Origin: Lampris incognitus
Lineage: Eukaryota; Chordata; Actinopteri; Lampriformes; Lampridae
Assembly: GCF_029633865.1 (NCBI RefSeq)
Contig: NC_079219.1
Span: forward strand, 49,737,008 to 49,801,007
DNA: 64,000 bases
Reading direction: 5' to 3'
Shown piece after piece: positions 1-10,870 of the stretch; position 1 is the first letter of the stretch, and the number at the start of each line of letters is the position of its first letter. A model generated the notes under the pieces. The model was given only the letters and a program-made list of their open reading frames with translations. It made no database searches and was not told the DNA's origin. Made by a program: the position numbers and the translations under genes.

Positions 1-509
1 TAAAGCTGAGGGCCATGCTCCCCGTGTTCTTTTAGGAGTCGGATCATGTCCGTGTAAATGTGCCCGTCCTCTAAATGAGAGCTGTGACTCCATTCAGATG
101 ACTGGAAGCTTCCACCAAGTCTTTCTCTCATGAGCCACTTGTGATGTGTTTCCCGGGGGGCGATACACTGTAGATGAACACACTCGTTTGAAGAAAGAGG
201 TTTTTATTAAACATGGTTTACATCTTTGGTATTCACGATGAACAAATGATTTTTGAAAAAAAAAAGTGAAACAAATGTAAAATTACAGCATTTTATTTGA
301 AATATTTACAGTTTCATCACTGAACTGAATACTGTGAATTTGTAGCTCACTGTTGCTATGAAAAGAAAGCACAATGTAACACAAATATATCAGAAACGGG
401 CAGTGTTTTTGTCAGCTACTGTATAACTTTGTTTTATCATAAAACACTGCCTGGTATAATGATGATCATCCAATAATGATGCTATGTTCAATGACAGACC
501 ATGAATGAT
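1..509. other. Intergenic sequence, no gene seen
   Basis: AT-rich sequence without a convincing reading frame. It ends in a short ATA-rich microsatellite that leads into a LINE fragment. Confidence 0.5.
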
Positions 510-533
510 AATTAATAATAATAATAATAATAA

Positions 534-780
534 GACTGGAACAACACCAGTGGTCATCGGAGCTCTGGGACTCACGAAGAAGGGAATGGGAAAGTTCACC
601 AACCGTATCCCAGGCAACATCAGCATCCATGCAGTCCAGAAGATCACCCTCCTCGGAACAGCCCACATATTATGACGAGTACTGTCAATCAAGTGACATC
701 TGCCCTACAGTGCTTCAGGTCCATAGTTTGGACCCGGCTCTACAGGATGCAAATCAGGAAACACGAAAGAAATAATAATA
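534..780 (+). mobile_element. 3' end of an RLE-type LINE (5'-truncated copy)
   Basis: A short open frame (547-675) encodes the last ~42 residues of a LINE protein, including the stretch KKGMGKFTNRIPGN, then a TGA stop and a 3' UTR. The same protein end and the same UTR recur at 30.32-30.52 kb, and the UTR alone at 29.37-29.49 kb. The copy is severely 5'-truncated, as is usual for LINEs, and is flanked on both sides by (AAT)n-like microsatellite. The longer copy at 29.55 kb carries the endonuclease motifs that support the class assignment (R2/R4/NeSL-like group). Confidence 0.75.
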
Positions 781-1179
781 ATATAAAATGTATATAGCAC
801 TTTTCTTAACAGTGTTACACAGTACTTTACAAAAGAAATAAAACCAGACAAGGCAAAGATGAGAATCCTACAAGATAATTCAGTGATGAATTGGTTGGAC
901 TTTGGTCTCGACGGCAAACAACACATTTCCCATTAGACAGTACAAAACAAAAGCAGCATTAAAGGACCATAACATCTGCAAAGCTACAAGAGTTTATATC
1001 CATCTGGTAAAAGTGTCAGTCATCAACTAAAAACAAGCTGAGAGAAACTTAAACGTCCAAGGCCTCATTAAATACATGGCAAACTGGCTAATACATGCAT
1101 CCTCGAGTCCCCTGCAGTCATTCAGGACTACACTAATTGAGCAAGTAACAATGGTAATGGGCCAGAGTAGCCAGGAAAA
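781..1179. other. Repeat-like intergenic sequence
   Basis: No gene seen. The first ~60 bases (tatatagcacttttc type) resemble the 3' tails of fish SINE/LINE families, but I cannot define boundaries. Confidence 0.35.
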
Positions 1180-1782
1180 ATGCTGAAGAAGTTCGGCAAC
1201 CGAACCGAGAGCATCCTGACTGGATGCACCACCGCCTGGCAGGGGAACTGGACTGCCCCCAACCGCAAAACACTGCAGAGGGCTGTGCAGATGGCCCAGG
1301 ACACCAGGCGATGCGGCCTTCCCTCCATCCAGGGCAAACACAATGGACGTTGTGTCAGCAAAGCCCATAGGATTATCAAAGACCCCAGCCCCCCCAACCA
1401 TGGACTGTTCCAGCTGCCACCGGCAGGCAAGCGGACCACAGCCTCAGAGCCCAGACCAGTAGGCTCCAGAACAGCTTTTTCCACCAAGCAACCAGGCTTT
1501 AAAACAAAGACCATTAAAGACACTAAGCCTAGTGCCGGACTGACTGGTACTGACCTATGGTCTTCAGCGGATCACCAGTTTACATACACACACACATACA
1601 CACACAGCACCTTACATACACCACACACTATTTATATTATCATTACTGTTTTTTTTGTTCTGTTTTGTTGTTATTTTGTTGCTATTGTTGCTGCAGTGTC
1701 GAGGAGCCAAAACACAAGAATTTTACTGTCTTGTACTTGTATAATGAGACGTAACAAATAAAGAATCTTGAATGTTGAATAA
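1180..1782 (+). mobile_element. C-terminal fragment of an L2-like LINE reverse transcriptase with 3' tail
   Basis: The frame from 1180 contains the order GNRTESILTGC, then KTLQRAVQMAQ, then HRIIKDPSPPNHGLFQLPP and a GKR block. This is the order found after the polymerase core at the C terminus of L2/jockey-type LINE proteins in fish. The catalytic core is absent, so the copy is 5'-truncated. Downstream come CA- and T-rich stretches and an AATAAAGAATCTTGAATGTTGAAT-type tail with imperfect short repeats, typical of L2 3' ends. It is not a host gene despite a 193-codon frame. L2 versus a related clade is inferred. Confidence 0.65.
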
Positions 1783-1972
1783 CGGGCAAACTATTATTCA
1801 TTTTTAGCCATTCCCAGTAACGGGTCAAAATGATGAAGGGAGATGAGGCCGAAAATCAAATCAATACGTTGATTTTAAGTGCTTGTACAGAGGTTAATAG
1901 TGCCAAGACAGTTTTCTAAATCTTTTAGATAGTCAAGTGTGCCTTAACCGAAAACTCATTTTGATCTATCAA

Positions 1973-2020
1973 TGCATCCATCCATCCATCCATCCAGTTG
2001 TCCATCCATCCATCCATCAA
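1973..2020. repeat. (CATC)n microsatellite
   Basis: Imperfect tandem CATC/CATCCATC units. In fish this pattern often marks the tail of an RTE-type LINE in antisense orientation; no LINE body is evident next to it. Confidence 0.8.
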
Positions 2021-2394
2021 ACTTTATTCATAGAGCTCATTTTGTACAATGCGGTGCAATGCAGTAGTGGAAGTGTACAGACTAAAAGGAGCCAGATGAT
2101 ACGAGGAGAACGCAGGACAACTGGGTCAAATATCAATCCCAATAAAACTGTGCAAAATGCTACAAATATAAAACAGATCGACATGAATCAGAAGTGATTC
2201 AATGAAGTCACCCATAATGTCTCAACAGCAGATTAGCAGCTGGGAGAGGTTAAATGCTGCCGCTGAGTCGATCTGTAGCTCCCTGCGCTGAGCTTTGTGG
2301 GTCAGTTGTCCTCGTCTGGCATTATAGGGGGCATGAAATTATCATTTAAATTACAATGAGCAGCAGAGTCTTTACATGGCTTATAACTGGCAAC
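2021..2394. other. Intergenic sequence, no gene seen
   Basis: Starts with an ACTTTATTCATAGAGC-like segment resembling dispersed fish repeats; nothing else recognised. Confidence 0.4.
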
Positions 2395-2560
2395 AGACCC
2401 AGAACTGACTGAAGGGACTACATGTCCAATCTGGCCTGGGAACGCGTTGGGATCCCCCCAGGAGGAGCTGGAGGGCGTTGCTGGGGGGAGGGACGTCCTG
2501 AGTGCCCTACTTACCACCGCGACCCGACCCCGGAGAAGCGGCTGAAGATGAGATGAAAGA
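2395..2560 (+). mobile_element. 3'-tail fragment of an RTE-type LINE
   Basis: The block from ACTACATGTCCAATCTGG through GGATCCCCCCAGGAGGAGC to CGGAGAAGCGGCTGAAGATG matches by eye the 3' end of the longer LINE copy at 15.70-15.84 kb. It ends in a GATG-rich tail, as RTE/Rex3-like elements do. It is severely truncated and non-coding. Confidence 0.75.
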
Positions 2561-2818
2561 GATAACTGGCAACATTCCGTCCTTTGCAAAACGTCCACTC
2601 TTCTCGGATCATCACCGTCCGCATTCAAAAACAAAGGAGCAGAAAGGCGCATTTCCCACAGATGTGCCAACACGGGTGTATGTTGGTGACCAGGGGACAC
2701 AACTGACCCTCTGACGGTGCAAACTGTAGGGGGAGTAACAACAGACAGTATTTGTATTCCAAAAGGTACAATTCTGCTCTGCCTTGTCACCTTGGGGAAA
2801 TCTTTTCGGACTGGCTTC

Positions 2819-2998
2819 CCAGATCTACCCACAAACCCCTACTGCCCCCCAGATCTACCCACAAACCCCTACTGCCCCCAGATCTACCCACAAACCCCTA
2901 CTGCCCCCCAGATCTACCCACAAACCCCTACTACCCCCAGAGCTGCCCACAAACCCCTACTACCCCCAGATCTACCCACAAAACCCTACTGCCCCTAC
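2819..2998. repeat. Minisatellite, six copies of a 29-30 bp unit
   Basis: Units start at about 2821, 2851, 2880, 2910, 2939 and 2968 with consensus AGATCTACCCACAAACCCCT followed by ACTGCCCCC. Units alternate between 29 and 30 bp, so the reading frame slips between copies and the same peptide motif (DLPTNPYCPP) appears in turn in all three frames. That pattern argues against selection for a protein. The later units carry substitutions (AGCTGCCC, ACTACCCCC). Confidence 0.9.
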
Positions 2999-5900
2999 GC
3001 GACACCACCAGCATCTTGCCACAGCGGGTGGCGCGTTCAGCCAAACCTGGTTATTGCGCGCTGCTTAACCCGAGTGGAGGAAACCCGCGTGCTCATTGGC
3101 AAAGGCTGTACGCTAGGTAAGAGCACGCGACCGAGCGCGTTCATTATTTCTGGTGGCGAACAGCTGCGACGGATGACGACACGCGGCACGGGCAGGCGCG
3201 CTCTCGCGTGCAGCAGCAGCTGATGCCTCCCTGGAGCTGCGCGTACCCGCTGCCGCGTGCCGGTCCAGGACGCGCCGTGTGCTCTGCAGACAGCACGGTT
3301 TGTGGGTTGCCGCGGGTGGTGTGTTGTGTTTGGAGGATGTGTGTGTCAGATATATAATATTGTAAGCGGATGTTTGTGTCAAAGCCCAATATCTTTGAAC
3401 CCCACGGTGAGAGCTACTGTACCTTTTGAATGGGTGTTGCAGTTGTGGTCTCCGTTGAGAATGTGGGTCGTGGTGAGGGTCTCATACCTCCGGGAGAATC
3501 AGGTCCGGACACGTTTGTATGTATGCAGTGTTTTGTTTGGGGGGTGGGGGGTTGTGTGTTGGGAGGGGGGTTGTGTGTTGGGAGGGGGGTTGCTGTCGAA
3601 ATCTACACGTCAGACTCCTCCATGCACGCAGCGCTGTTTGTTCAACACCGCTTGCTGAGAATTTGCATCGCGCAGTATTTTGGGGTAAACACTATCGAGC
3701 ACGCGCGCGGTCGCTTTTCCGGTTGTATTTGTTTAACGACCTGCTTATTGGGAGTTATTTTACCCCTGCATGTTTTGTTTTTTTTCACTTTACTTGTTTT
3801 GTAGTTTACCCACATGAGATATGGACACGTCGGCTCATTTCAGGACTGCTTTTACGCACGGCTGTGTGCTGCTTGACCACGCTGTCCTCCGTGCTGCTCT
3901 CGGATAGATAACTGGCGTTATGTCTTCAGTACTGTGGGGTTTTCTGTCAAGATGCTCAGATCTAAAACCTTATGTTCCAGTCAGCGGAAGAAGCAACTTT
4001 ACTCTCTGCACTGCAGATTTGTCCGCCATGGTCGCCAGTGCCATCCTTTGGCGCGCCTGTTTACACGGGGACTTATTTGATATTTCGCTCGTGCAACTCT
4101 TACACTTAACGTTTGTTTGGGTAAAATACAATTGAAATATAATTATTATGACCTTTTTACAGGAAGGAAACTTCTGTTTTAATGCCTTGAACTAGTGGAG
4201 AGTTCCTTGTCTGCCTGGATACACATGTTCAATTTTGGAGAGGTGCGTTTGGAATCATGTCTAAATTGCTTGAATCCCAATGGCTAAAAAACGTTTTCTT
4301 TCACGTTTCCTTGGTCCATTCCACACTAAAAGGGTCTCCTTCAGTCATAAGTCTCCAAAATGGGCTCATTTATAGCCAACAAAAAGGCTCCAAGGCTTGG
4401 TAACTACACAATACACACTGGAAAGTCTCTGGATCTGCAGCGACACACTGGTTGATATCAGTCCCTATGAATAGACCGCAGGAACAGTGGATGGGGCAGA
4501 ATAAGTTGACATTCAAGAGGGGGGGATAGGGTGCATTTGAGGAGGGGGTTATACTGTGTAAGGTCATTGACATTCCATTTTAAAAGGGCATGTTAGAGCC
4601 TGCTATTTTGTGCTTTTATTGTGGCCATTTCTTGTTATCTGTGGCCCAAAAAGCTGTCTGGAAATTGTTCATTTCAATATGAGCACCCCTACATATTCAA
4701 CAAACATGGAAGTGTCCTTTTTTTGCAGGGATTGCTGGGAAGAAGAAGGAAGCTACCGAGTTATAGGCTTTGGGGAGGGAGGTATAGCAAAAGGCATTTG
4801 CTAGAAGGTAAGAAAACCTATGTTCTGCTATGGCCAAAGGTCCCAAAAGTTGGTGGGAAGGCAGATGGAGACTGTATACGCCACATTTAGTCAGAAATGG
4901 ACCTGTTTTCAAGTGTTTTTTGGTGTCTGCAAATCATGATAGAGGAGGGAGGGCCAGGGCATTATGCAGTGCATTAACAAGGAAATATGGAGCGCTGGCT
5001 AGGGGGAGCCATAGCTGAGGAGGAAGACAGTCTGCTGGCTCTGGGCTGTTGGCAAAGAGGATGTTAGCTTGATTTATTCTCACAAACACAGCAGATCTCC
5101 GGAAACCGCTGCATTGTTGTAGTTTAGCCTTGATTAGTTGGTTATTGTTTGAACTAACTAGTCTCCGGGCTCTGCTTTAAATGGACAGTGTTGACACTGA
5201 AAAACAGGCCATGCCTTGTGAAGAGAGAGATGAAACTGTCATTCTACCATTATTGGCGGTATCAAAATTACATTAAAATAAGCCACAAACATGCAAATGT
5301 TGTATTTAAGATTGCAATGCAAGGTGATGTAGCAGTTGGATTTGATTAGCTTAGCATTGCTATGAGCACAGGGGGGAAACATTCAAGATGGCTCCTCTGT
5401 CGTTGGGAGACTTGAGACATCTCCTCACTTCCTGATTAGACAACTCAGGTTTTGTTCAGAAGAAAAACCTTGTCATTTATTTCACATATAGCTATCTTTA
5501 GCTTAGCTTAAAGCTAATTTATGTAGACATAGTGGCAGTGGATGCTACTGCTGTGTCTATAAATCATGTGAAAGTAAGGACTGAGGCCTGGGCCTGCTGA
5601 CAGATGTGAGAAGGCTGTGCACCTCTTTCCCTCAAGGGCCTTCATTTCAAACAGCAGTGAATGGTTTCCTAAAGACAAGACTAGTGTACAGGAGCAACCG
5701 AGGGCCTTGTCTGTTTAGCACCTCATAATGAGAACACATTAGTGAGTCTAGTATCCTTTGCATTTGTGCTCAAATGCTTTAAAATGGGATATGAATGGAC
5801 AAGAGGACATGGTTAATTGTTTTTCGGGGGCGAGGACTTGTTTAAACAACAATCTGGTCTGTATAAAGGGTTAATTCTACACTTGCAATTACAGCACTGC

Positions 5901-7850
5901 TCACATGGGATGCTGGATTGGGGAATTTCTGCTTAATTTTGATTAAGTTGTTTTTAAGTATTTGCACACCTTGCTGATTTTTTTATTTTTTTGTAGAGGT
6001 ATTATTTTGAAGAGGGTGTCCCTTCCTAATAGTTGTATTAACCCCTTCATTACCTCCATTTCAATAGACAGGACAGTTGTGATGTTGAGGCTTGGGATTT
6101 TCTTGTGTGGAGCGTCGCCTGAAAACAAGAACACAAAAACAGAAGAAAAAATAATCACAACTGAGCCTGAAATTACTGGCAGTAGTCAATAACTGTCAGA
6201 ATGCGTCAAAAACAAAACGCCAATTTTACTGCCAGGGCAAAACATGGAGCGTTTGCAGAGCTGACTGAGTTTAGGATTGTGATCCAAAATGGAAAACAAA
6301 TCTTGCCGGTGTTTAAAATGTCTTTCAGTGGACATCACAGGGTAGTTCATGTGCCCTTGCACACTGCCTCGAATGCATTGTATCCCTTTGTTTACCCCAA
6401 ATACTGTCGATTTAAGATGCATTGAAGCTGGAAAACTAATTTTGACCTGGAACCAAAGGGTTAAAGTCGTTGCTCCGGATGCGTCATTGCTCTTCAGTCC
6501 ATAACGCAGGTGCTGAAATGAACGGAGGGGGGAGGTTGGCTGATCCGAATATATATGTAAATACCGCCCCCCTCTGGTATGCAAGTGCATTAAAAAACAC
6601 AAGACTCGCAGTCGTGTTCTGGGGCTGGTTGTTAGACGTCCATGTTGTGTTTACAGTCATGATGCTCCATCATGCACAACCCTGCCAGTGCCCCCCTCCC
6701 CCCCGTCTGAGCCCCCATAGACACATTCCCTGTTGCAACCACGCTGTAATAGCCAATGTGCTGAAGTGTGGGAGATGTGCTGCAGAGTTTAATGTGTACC
6801 AAAAGCAAATTGCACCGGCCTTGGACGTGTGGCTAATAAAACAATCTAACCTAATGGCAGAGGAAGCAAACACGAACTCCTGACCTCTTCCTGCAATGCA
6901 AATGATTTTAATTGGTCGTCATCCGAAATTAGCCCTGACACCGCAGTCCTACATGAAGCCTCTACTTTCGGAGAAACACACCAGGTCTCTGGTTTCAACA
7001 TCCAGGAAATGTGCTTTTTGTTGCAAAAGGACAACTCTGGCAGCTTTGACAGTCCCTGGATCAGCCTGTCTAGCAGCAGCAGCTCTGCGGGCTGTCATGG
7101 TGGGGCTGAACGGTGAGTTGGGTCAGCCCTGCCTGGTGTCCTGTGTGTTATTCCTGCTGAACTGCGGCGGAACGAGAGTCCCTTCCTCTTTAAGGGAGTC
7201 GGACTTCGTCGCCGCAGGCAGGAGCTATCAGCTCCCACCATAGACGCCCATTGAAAGCGGGCTGGTGCTGAAGTGCTGGTGTGCGGAATGGAGGTCTGCC
7301 ATGCCAAAGGAGAAGCAGCTCTCGACTCCTTCCTCGGGGAACATGGAAATGCGTGAATGCTGTCAGACGGACAGACATGCAGCCGTTGCTCACGTGTCCT
7401 TCCTGGATGGCGTTCACGTGTAATGCGTTGTCACCTCGTGAACTATGAAGCCTTTTCATGATCTGTCGGCATGAAGCCGAATGACGGAATAAACGCGGTG
7501 CGGCCGTGAGCAGAGTTCGGGTCTTGCCGTTTTCTGCCGGGCAGCTTAATCGGGCTGGCAGCCTTTTGTCTCCGTCGGAAGGGGACATAAAAAGGAGGAG
7601 ATTGGACGTTTTTTAGAAACTACCGCTCTGCTTCGTCATCCCTCAAATGTCTCCCGAAATCACGGACGTGTCACGTTCCCCCCGAAAGGGAGAGAAAGTG
7701 CTGGTTCTCCTGGGTTATAATACCCCATCCGCACAGCAAGGACACACAGCAACACATTATGTCAGACTGGAGGGTTTCAATACAAGTCGCTCTGGATAGA
7801 AACAAGAAAGATGGCAGTATCGCATGAAGACTGAAGAGCGTTTCTGTTTT
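2999..7850. other. Intergenic region with a CpG-rich start
   Basis: About 3000-3330 and 7080-7600 are rich in CpG and GC compared with surroundings and could hold promoters or first exons; a donor-like CTAGGTAAGAG lies near 3113. I could not identify a coding exon on either strand. The middle (4.1-6.9 kb) is AT-rich with only short unconvincing frames. Confidence 0.4.
3539..3592 (+). repeat. G-rich tandem tract
   Basis: Two copies of a ~21-bp GTTGTGTGTTGGGAGGGG-like unit preceded by GGGGGGTGGGGGG. It contains several runs of three or more G, so it is a candidate G-quadruplex. Confidence 0.7.
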
Positions 7851-7899
7851 GGGGTTTTTTGGGGGGAGGGTTTTGGGGGGGAGGGGGGTTTGGGGGGGA
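7851..7899 (+). other. G-rich tract, candidate G-quadruplex
   Basis: Within 49 bases there are seven or more G runs of 3-7 separated by 1-6 nt loops of T and A (GGGGTTTTTTGGGGGGAGGG and so on). It lies about 0.5 kb upstream of the likely promoter of the first rapunzel-family gene. Whether it folds or regulates anything is not shown by sequence. Confidence 0.6.
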
Positions 7900-8046
7900 C
7901 ATCTTATTTACTGGCGACAGCTGCGCACAGCTGTCAAACAGTTGCACGTGCCCTGCCTCCACGGGAACAAAAGGCGTTTGTTCGCTATTTGAGTAGGTCG
8001 AGGTTATACACCGGCCTTTCAGCTTCGTAATTAATTCTTGTTTTAT

Positions 8047-8077
8047 GTTTTGTTTGTTTGTTTGTTTGTTTGTTTTA
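8047..8077. repeat. (TTTG)n microsatellite
   Basis: About seven tandem TTTG units. Confidence 0.9.
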
Positions 8078-8289
8078 ATAGTTCGGATAGACAACATGTT
8101 TGGCATTTTTGTTAGATGAACTCCGAGCGAATCACTCAGGTTCTTCCTGCTGAAACACTCCCCGACCTTACAACCCGGTGTATACAACACGCTCTCTTCA
8201 TGCCATTGTTCTTCGCTCCACACTAGAAGCTGCCGAACCGTAAAGGAAGTGTCCCCGCCAATCACGCAGGGGTGACAGAGACGTCCCAG

Positions 8290-8370
8290 TCAGTAAACCA
8301 ATCATAGTCGTTTATTTTTCCGAGTCCCGCCCATGCCGTGCCTTATAAGGCAAACACCGGACGTTTCCGT
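8290..8370 (+). promoter_or_regulatory. Likely core promoter of the first rapunzel-family gene
   Basis: A CCAAT element (ACCAATCATAG, ~8297), a GC-box-like CCCGCCC (~8325) and a TATA-like CTTATAAGG (~8341) occur in the canonical order and spacing just upstream of a sequence that ends in a strong splice donor at 8429. This arrangement, not experimental data, supports the call. Confidence 0.5.
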
Positions 8371-8428
8371 TTCGCAGCCTAACGCCTGCTGGTTCACGCA
8401 ATGTGTACTGGCCGCTTCAACACTAAAG
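8371..8428 (+). other. Putative 5' exon of the first rapunzel-family gene
   Basis: The segment ends AACACTAAAG, followed by the donor GTAAGATAAAG at 8429. It contains an ATG at 8401. A long pyrimidine tract before 9020 offers acceptors at about 9022 and 9029. Splicing to the second would keep the ATG at 8401 in frame through to the downstream coding exon (adding about 40 residues without visible family similarity); splicing to the first would make a short upstream frame and leave this exon non-coding. The intron 8429-9021 is AT-rich with no other feature. Confidence 0.4.
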
Positions 8429-9125
8429 GTAAGATAAAGTATTTATAAAACTAGCAGCCACACGGCGTTTCTTTTTAGTTAATATAAGAGTAGAGTTACT
8501 CCGATCGAGAGATATGGTCAGCTTCCCAGCTTTGGGTTTTCAATTCAAAATGATCAGGAGAAAAATACCAGTCTTATATAAACTTGACTAATAATTAATT
8601 CATTGATAACTCACCTGACGTCACTGATCTGTTATTACACCTGGTGCATGTAGGTGGTTGTTTTAACAGCTCTATTTTTATGTAAAACTAAAAGCTAAAG
8701 AAGTAATCATGTCTCTATTGATTTGGAGTAACTGCTATTTTTTTTCTTCTCTTGGGTCCTTAATTTAGGAAATTGGAGATAATTTTCATCTTGTATACAC
8801 AGTATAGTTTAACGTTGATTTTAGAGCCACTTTGCTTAATAACTTAATGTAAAAAAAGTCATCTTCAGTGGTTTTCACATATAAAAAATGTACCCATTTT
8901 CATTGCCTATTCACTTATGGTCATATAAGATTGATCTGTACCATAATAAGACTGTACAGTCTTGATTATTGTGATAACAGATTTCTTCTTGTGTTTTTTT
9001 TTCTTTTCCTTTTTTAATCAAGGACCACAGTGAGAGTGATTTTCAATATCAAGAAACCCTTTCCATCTTCCCTTCTTCTTCACTCCAGTTTTCACCATCG
9101 TTACCTCTTGGTCAGGTTGGCACAG

Positions 9126-9665
9126 ATGGAAACCTCCAACACATACAGCTTTGACCGAGACCTCTGCACCATCTGTACAAAACTCGACACCATCTCTCAG
9201 ACTAACCAGCAGATGCTGGAGCAGATTCATCTGGACGAAGTGAGCAAGAGTTACAGAAAACATGAAGAATACATCCAACGCCAGCACGCCGCTTTCACTG
9301 AAATGGAAGAGCATGTCAGGAACGACCCTGAACGCTCGCAGGTCCACGCAGGAAACTTCCAGAGGGTGTTCGAGGGCAATAAGAGTGACCTCGGTCTGGA
9401 TGCCTTGTACAAGGGTGTAACCGGGCGGGGTTTGGTTTTCAGCAGACCGATACTGGACGTATACTTCCAGCACTGCGGAGGAAAGAGAGGGGTCATGGAG
9501 GCCAGATGCTCCCATCTCATTCATCTCTTCCAAATTGGTCTTCTGGCGCTGATGACGTATACGACCGTCACAGAGGATGATGAAGATCAGGTGAAGGAGA
9601 AATGGGCTGGCAGGCTGGCAGGGATACAGGCCAAGATGGAGGACATGTTGAGACGGTGCAACTAG
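9126..9665 (+). CDS. Rapunzel (rpz) family protein, short form, 179 aa
   Basis: Member of the teleost rapunzel family, first known from a zebrafish skeletal-overgrowth mutant; the biochemical function is unknown. The protein aligns by eye with residues ~48-226 of the neighbouring gene at 10871: a helical, charged middle, the block LDALYKGVTGRGLVFSRPIL (residues ~91-110), a hydrophobic stretch HLIHLFQIGLLALMTYTTV (~132-148), an acidic EDDED, and the ending AKMEDMLRRCN. It lacks the first ~48 residues of its neighbour, including the N-terminal hydrophobic segment. I chose the ATG at 9126 because family similarity starts shortly after it; the frame is open upstream to 9018 and could be extended by splicing from 8428. 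An AATAAA lies at 10007. Not clearly a pseudogene, since the frame is intact. Paralog identity (rpz2, rpz3, rpz4 and so on) cannot be decided here. Confidence 0.8.
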   Translation: METSNTYSFDRDLCTICTKLDTISQTNQQMLEQIHLDEVSKSYRKHEEYIQRQHAAFTEMEEHVRNDPERSQVHAGNFQRVFEGNKSDLGLDALYKGVTGRGLVFSRPILDVYFQHCGGKRGVMEARCSHLIHLFQIGLLALMTYTTVTEDDEDQVKEKWAGRLAGIQAKMEDMLRRCN

Positions 9666-10006
9666 AACTAACACCAAAGCACCTCCTTTATGTTGGGTCG
9701 ACTGTAGACTTTACTTTCTCTTTTTACAAATGTGAGGACTAACTGACATTATATTGGTGGTTTTTTGGTGTCAGTGATTTTTAGCCAACAAGTCAGAGGT
9801 TGTTGTTGTTGTTTGACATTTTCTTATGTGGGCCAAACAGAGGCACAATTGTATTAGTGCTCAGGTTTTTGTATTTTGTGGTGTTTGTGATTCATTTTCC
9901 CAAATGTCTTTTTCACTGATTAAATCTTGTTTTTCTGATTTTAAGTCTGTTATTTCTCCTCCACAAGATACACACAAAAACAGGTATTTTCTACAATACC
10001 AGCTCA

Positions 10007-10012
10007 AATAAA
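10007..10012 (+). promoter_or_regulatory. Polyadenylation signal AATAAA
   Basis: The canonical hexamer lies ~340 bp past the stop codon at 9665. It implies a compact 3' UTR for the first rapunzel-family gene. Confidence 0.55.
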
Positions 10013-10570
10013 GAGTGAAAACACTTTTGAAGTGAGGCAACAAGTGACGCTCACAAGCAGTTTAAATGAGCATAAACTGAGAAGGTTTCTTCTCGCTGAG
10101 GGCATCTCCTTTACTTACAGCTAACGTCCCAAGTCACAGTGTGACAAAACAAAGTCAACAAATGTTCATATTAAGTTATTTTGTTCAGATTATGATCTGA
10201 CTCGCGAAAATAAGTCTAAATGTTACAAATTTCACCAACCTTTCGGTAAAACGGTTGAATAGTACTTTAGCACCAGAGAGAGGTGTGTCTTTGTCATCTT
10301 AGAGCTGTTTATGGAAATCTGGGAATGGGGCTCTCAAATCACATACTTCCTCCAGACTGGTTATCAGAATTACACTTGTCGTCCATGATGATGTGACACA
10401 GTCCAGAGTACATCTTCTTTTGTTTGCTTTCACAGCATCTAAAATGATCCAGTCTATTTCTTAAACCCCCTTTAAAACTGAGTAAAAGGTCTGTAGTACG
10501 TTTACGATTTGATTTAAGTGATGCATGTTTCATGTAAACTGTCTTATTACATAATGTCTCTACATATATA
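10013..10570. other. Intergenic sequence between two rapunzel-family genes
   Basis: No coding sequence seen. The promoter or 5' exon of the next gene may lie here or further upstream, but I see no clear core promoter. Confidence 0.4.
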
Positions 10571-10636
10571 TCTCTCTCCCCTTCTCTCTCTCCCTCTCTC
10601 TCTCTCTCCCTCTCTCCCTCTCTCTCTCCCCCTCTC
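10571..10636. repeat. (CT)n-rich low-complexity tract
   Basis: Imperfect CT/CCCT repeats. Confidence 0.85.
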
Positions 10637-10870
10637 AACTCAATTTACACAGCGGAATACTACAGGGTAAAACAAATTGGGACAATGACAAATAAATGAT
10701 AGCAGGTTTTAGTATTTCCAGTGTTATTCATTCTCTGCTCATGTCCCTTAAAGTTACAACAGTTGACATATTTAGTGTAATGTCTCTCTCTCTCTTTCTG
10801 TCTCTCTCTTACAGACAGCCATATCGACATCTTTACCTCAGTGGGTTAAACAGCATTGGTCCCAGTAGCC

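Noticed and set aside
1180-1761. 193-codon frame as a host gene
   Set aside because: Motif order is that of a LINE C terminus and the frame ends in low-complexity tail sequence.
2819-2998. CRISPR-like array of ~30-bp repeats
   Set aside because: The units are directly adjacent with no spacers and the sequence context is a vertebrate genome; it is a minisatellite.
3257-3911. Overlapping 120-130 codon frames in the CpG-rich stretch
   Set aside because: Three frames overlap across a G-rich tandem tract with no protein motif; the open frames reflect base composition.
9018-9677. 219-codon minus frame opposite the first rapunzel-family gene
   Set aside because: It is a shadow of the plus-strand coding exon, which has clear family similarity.
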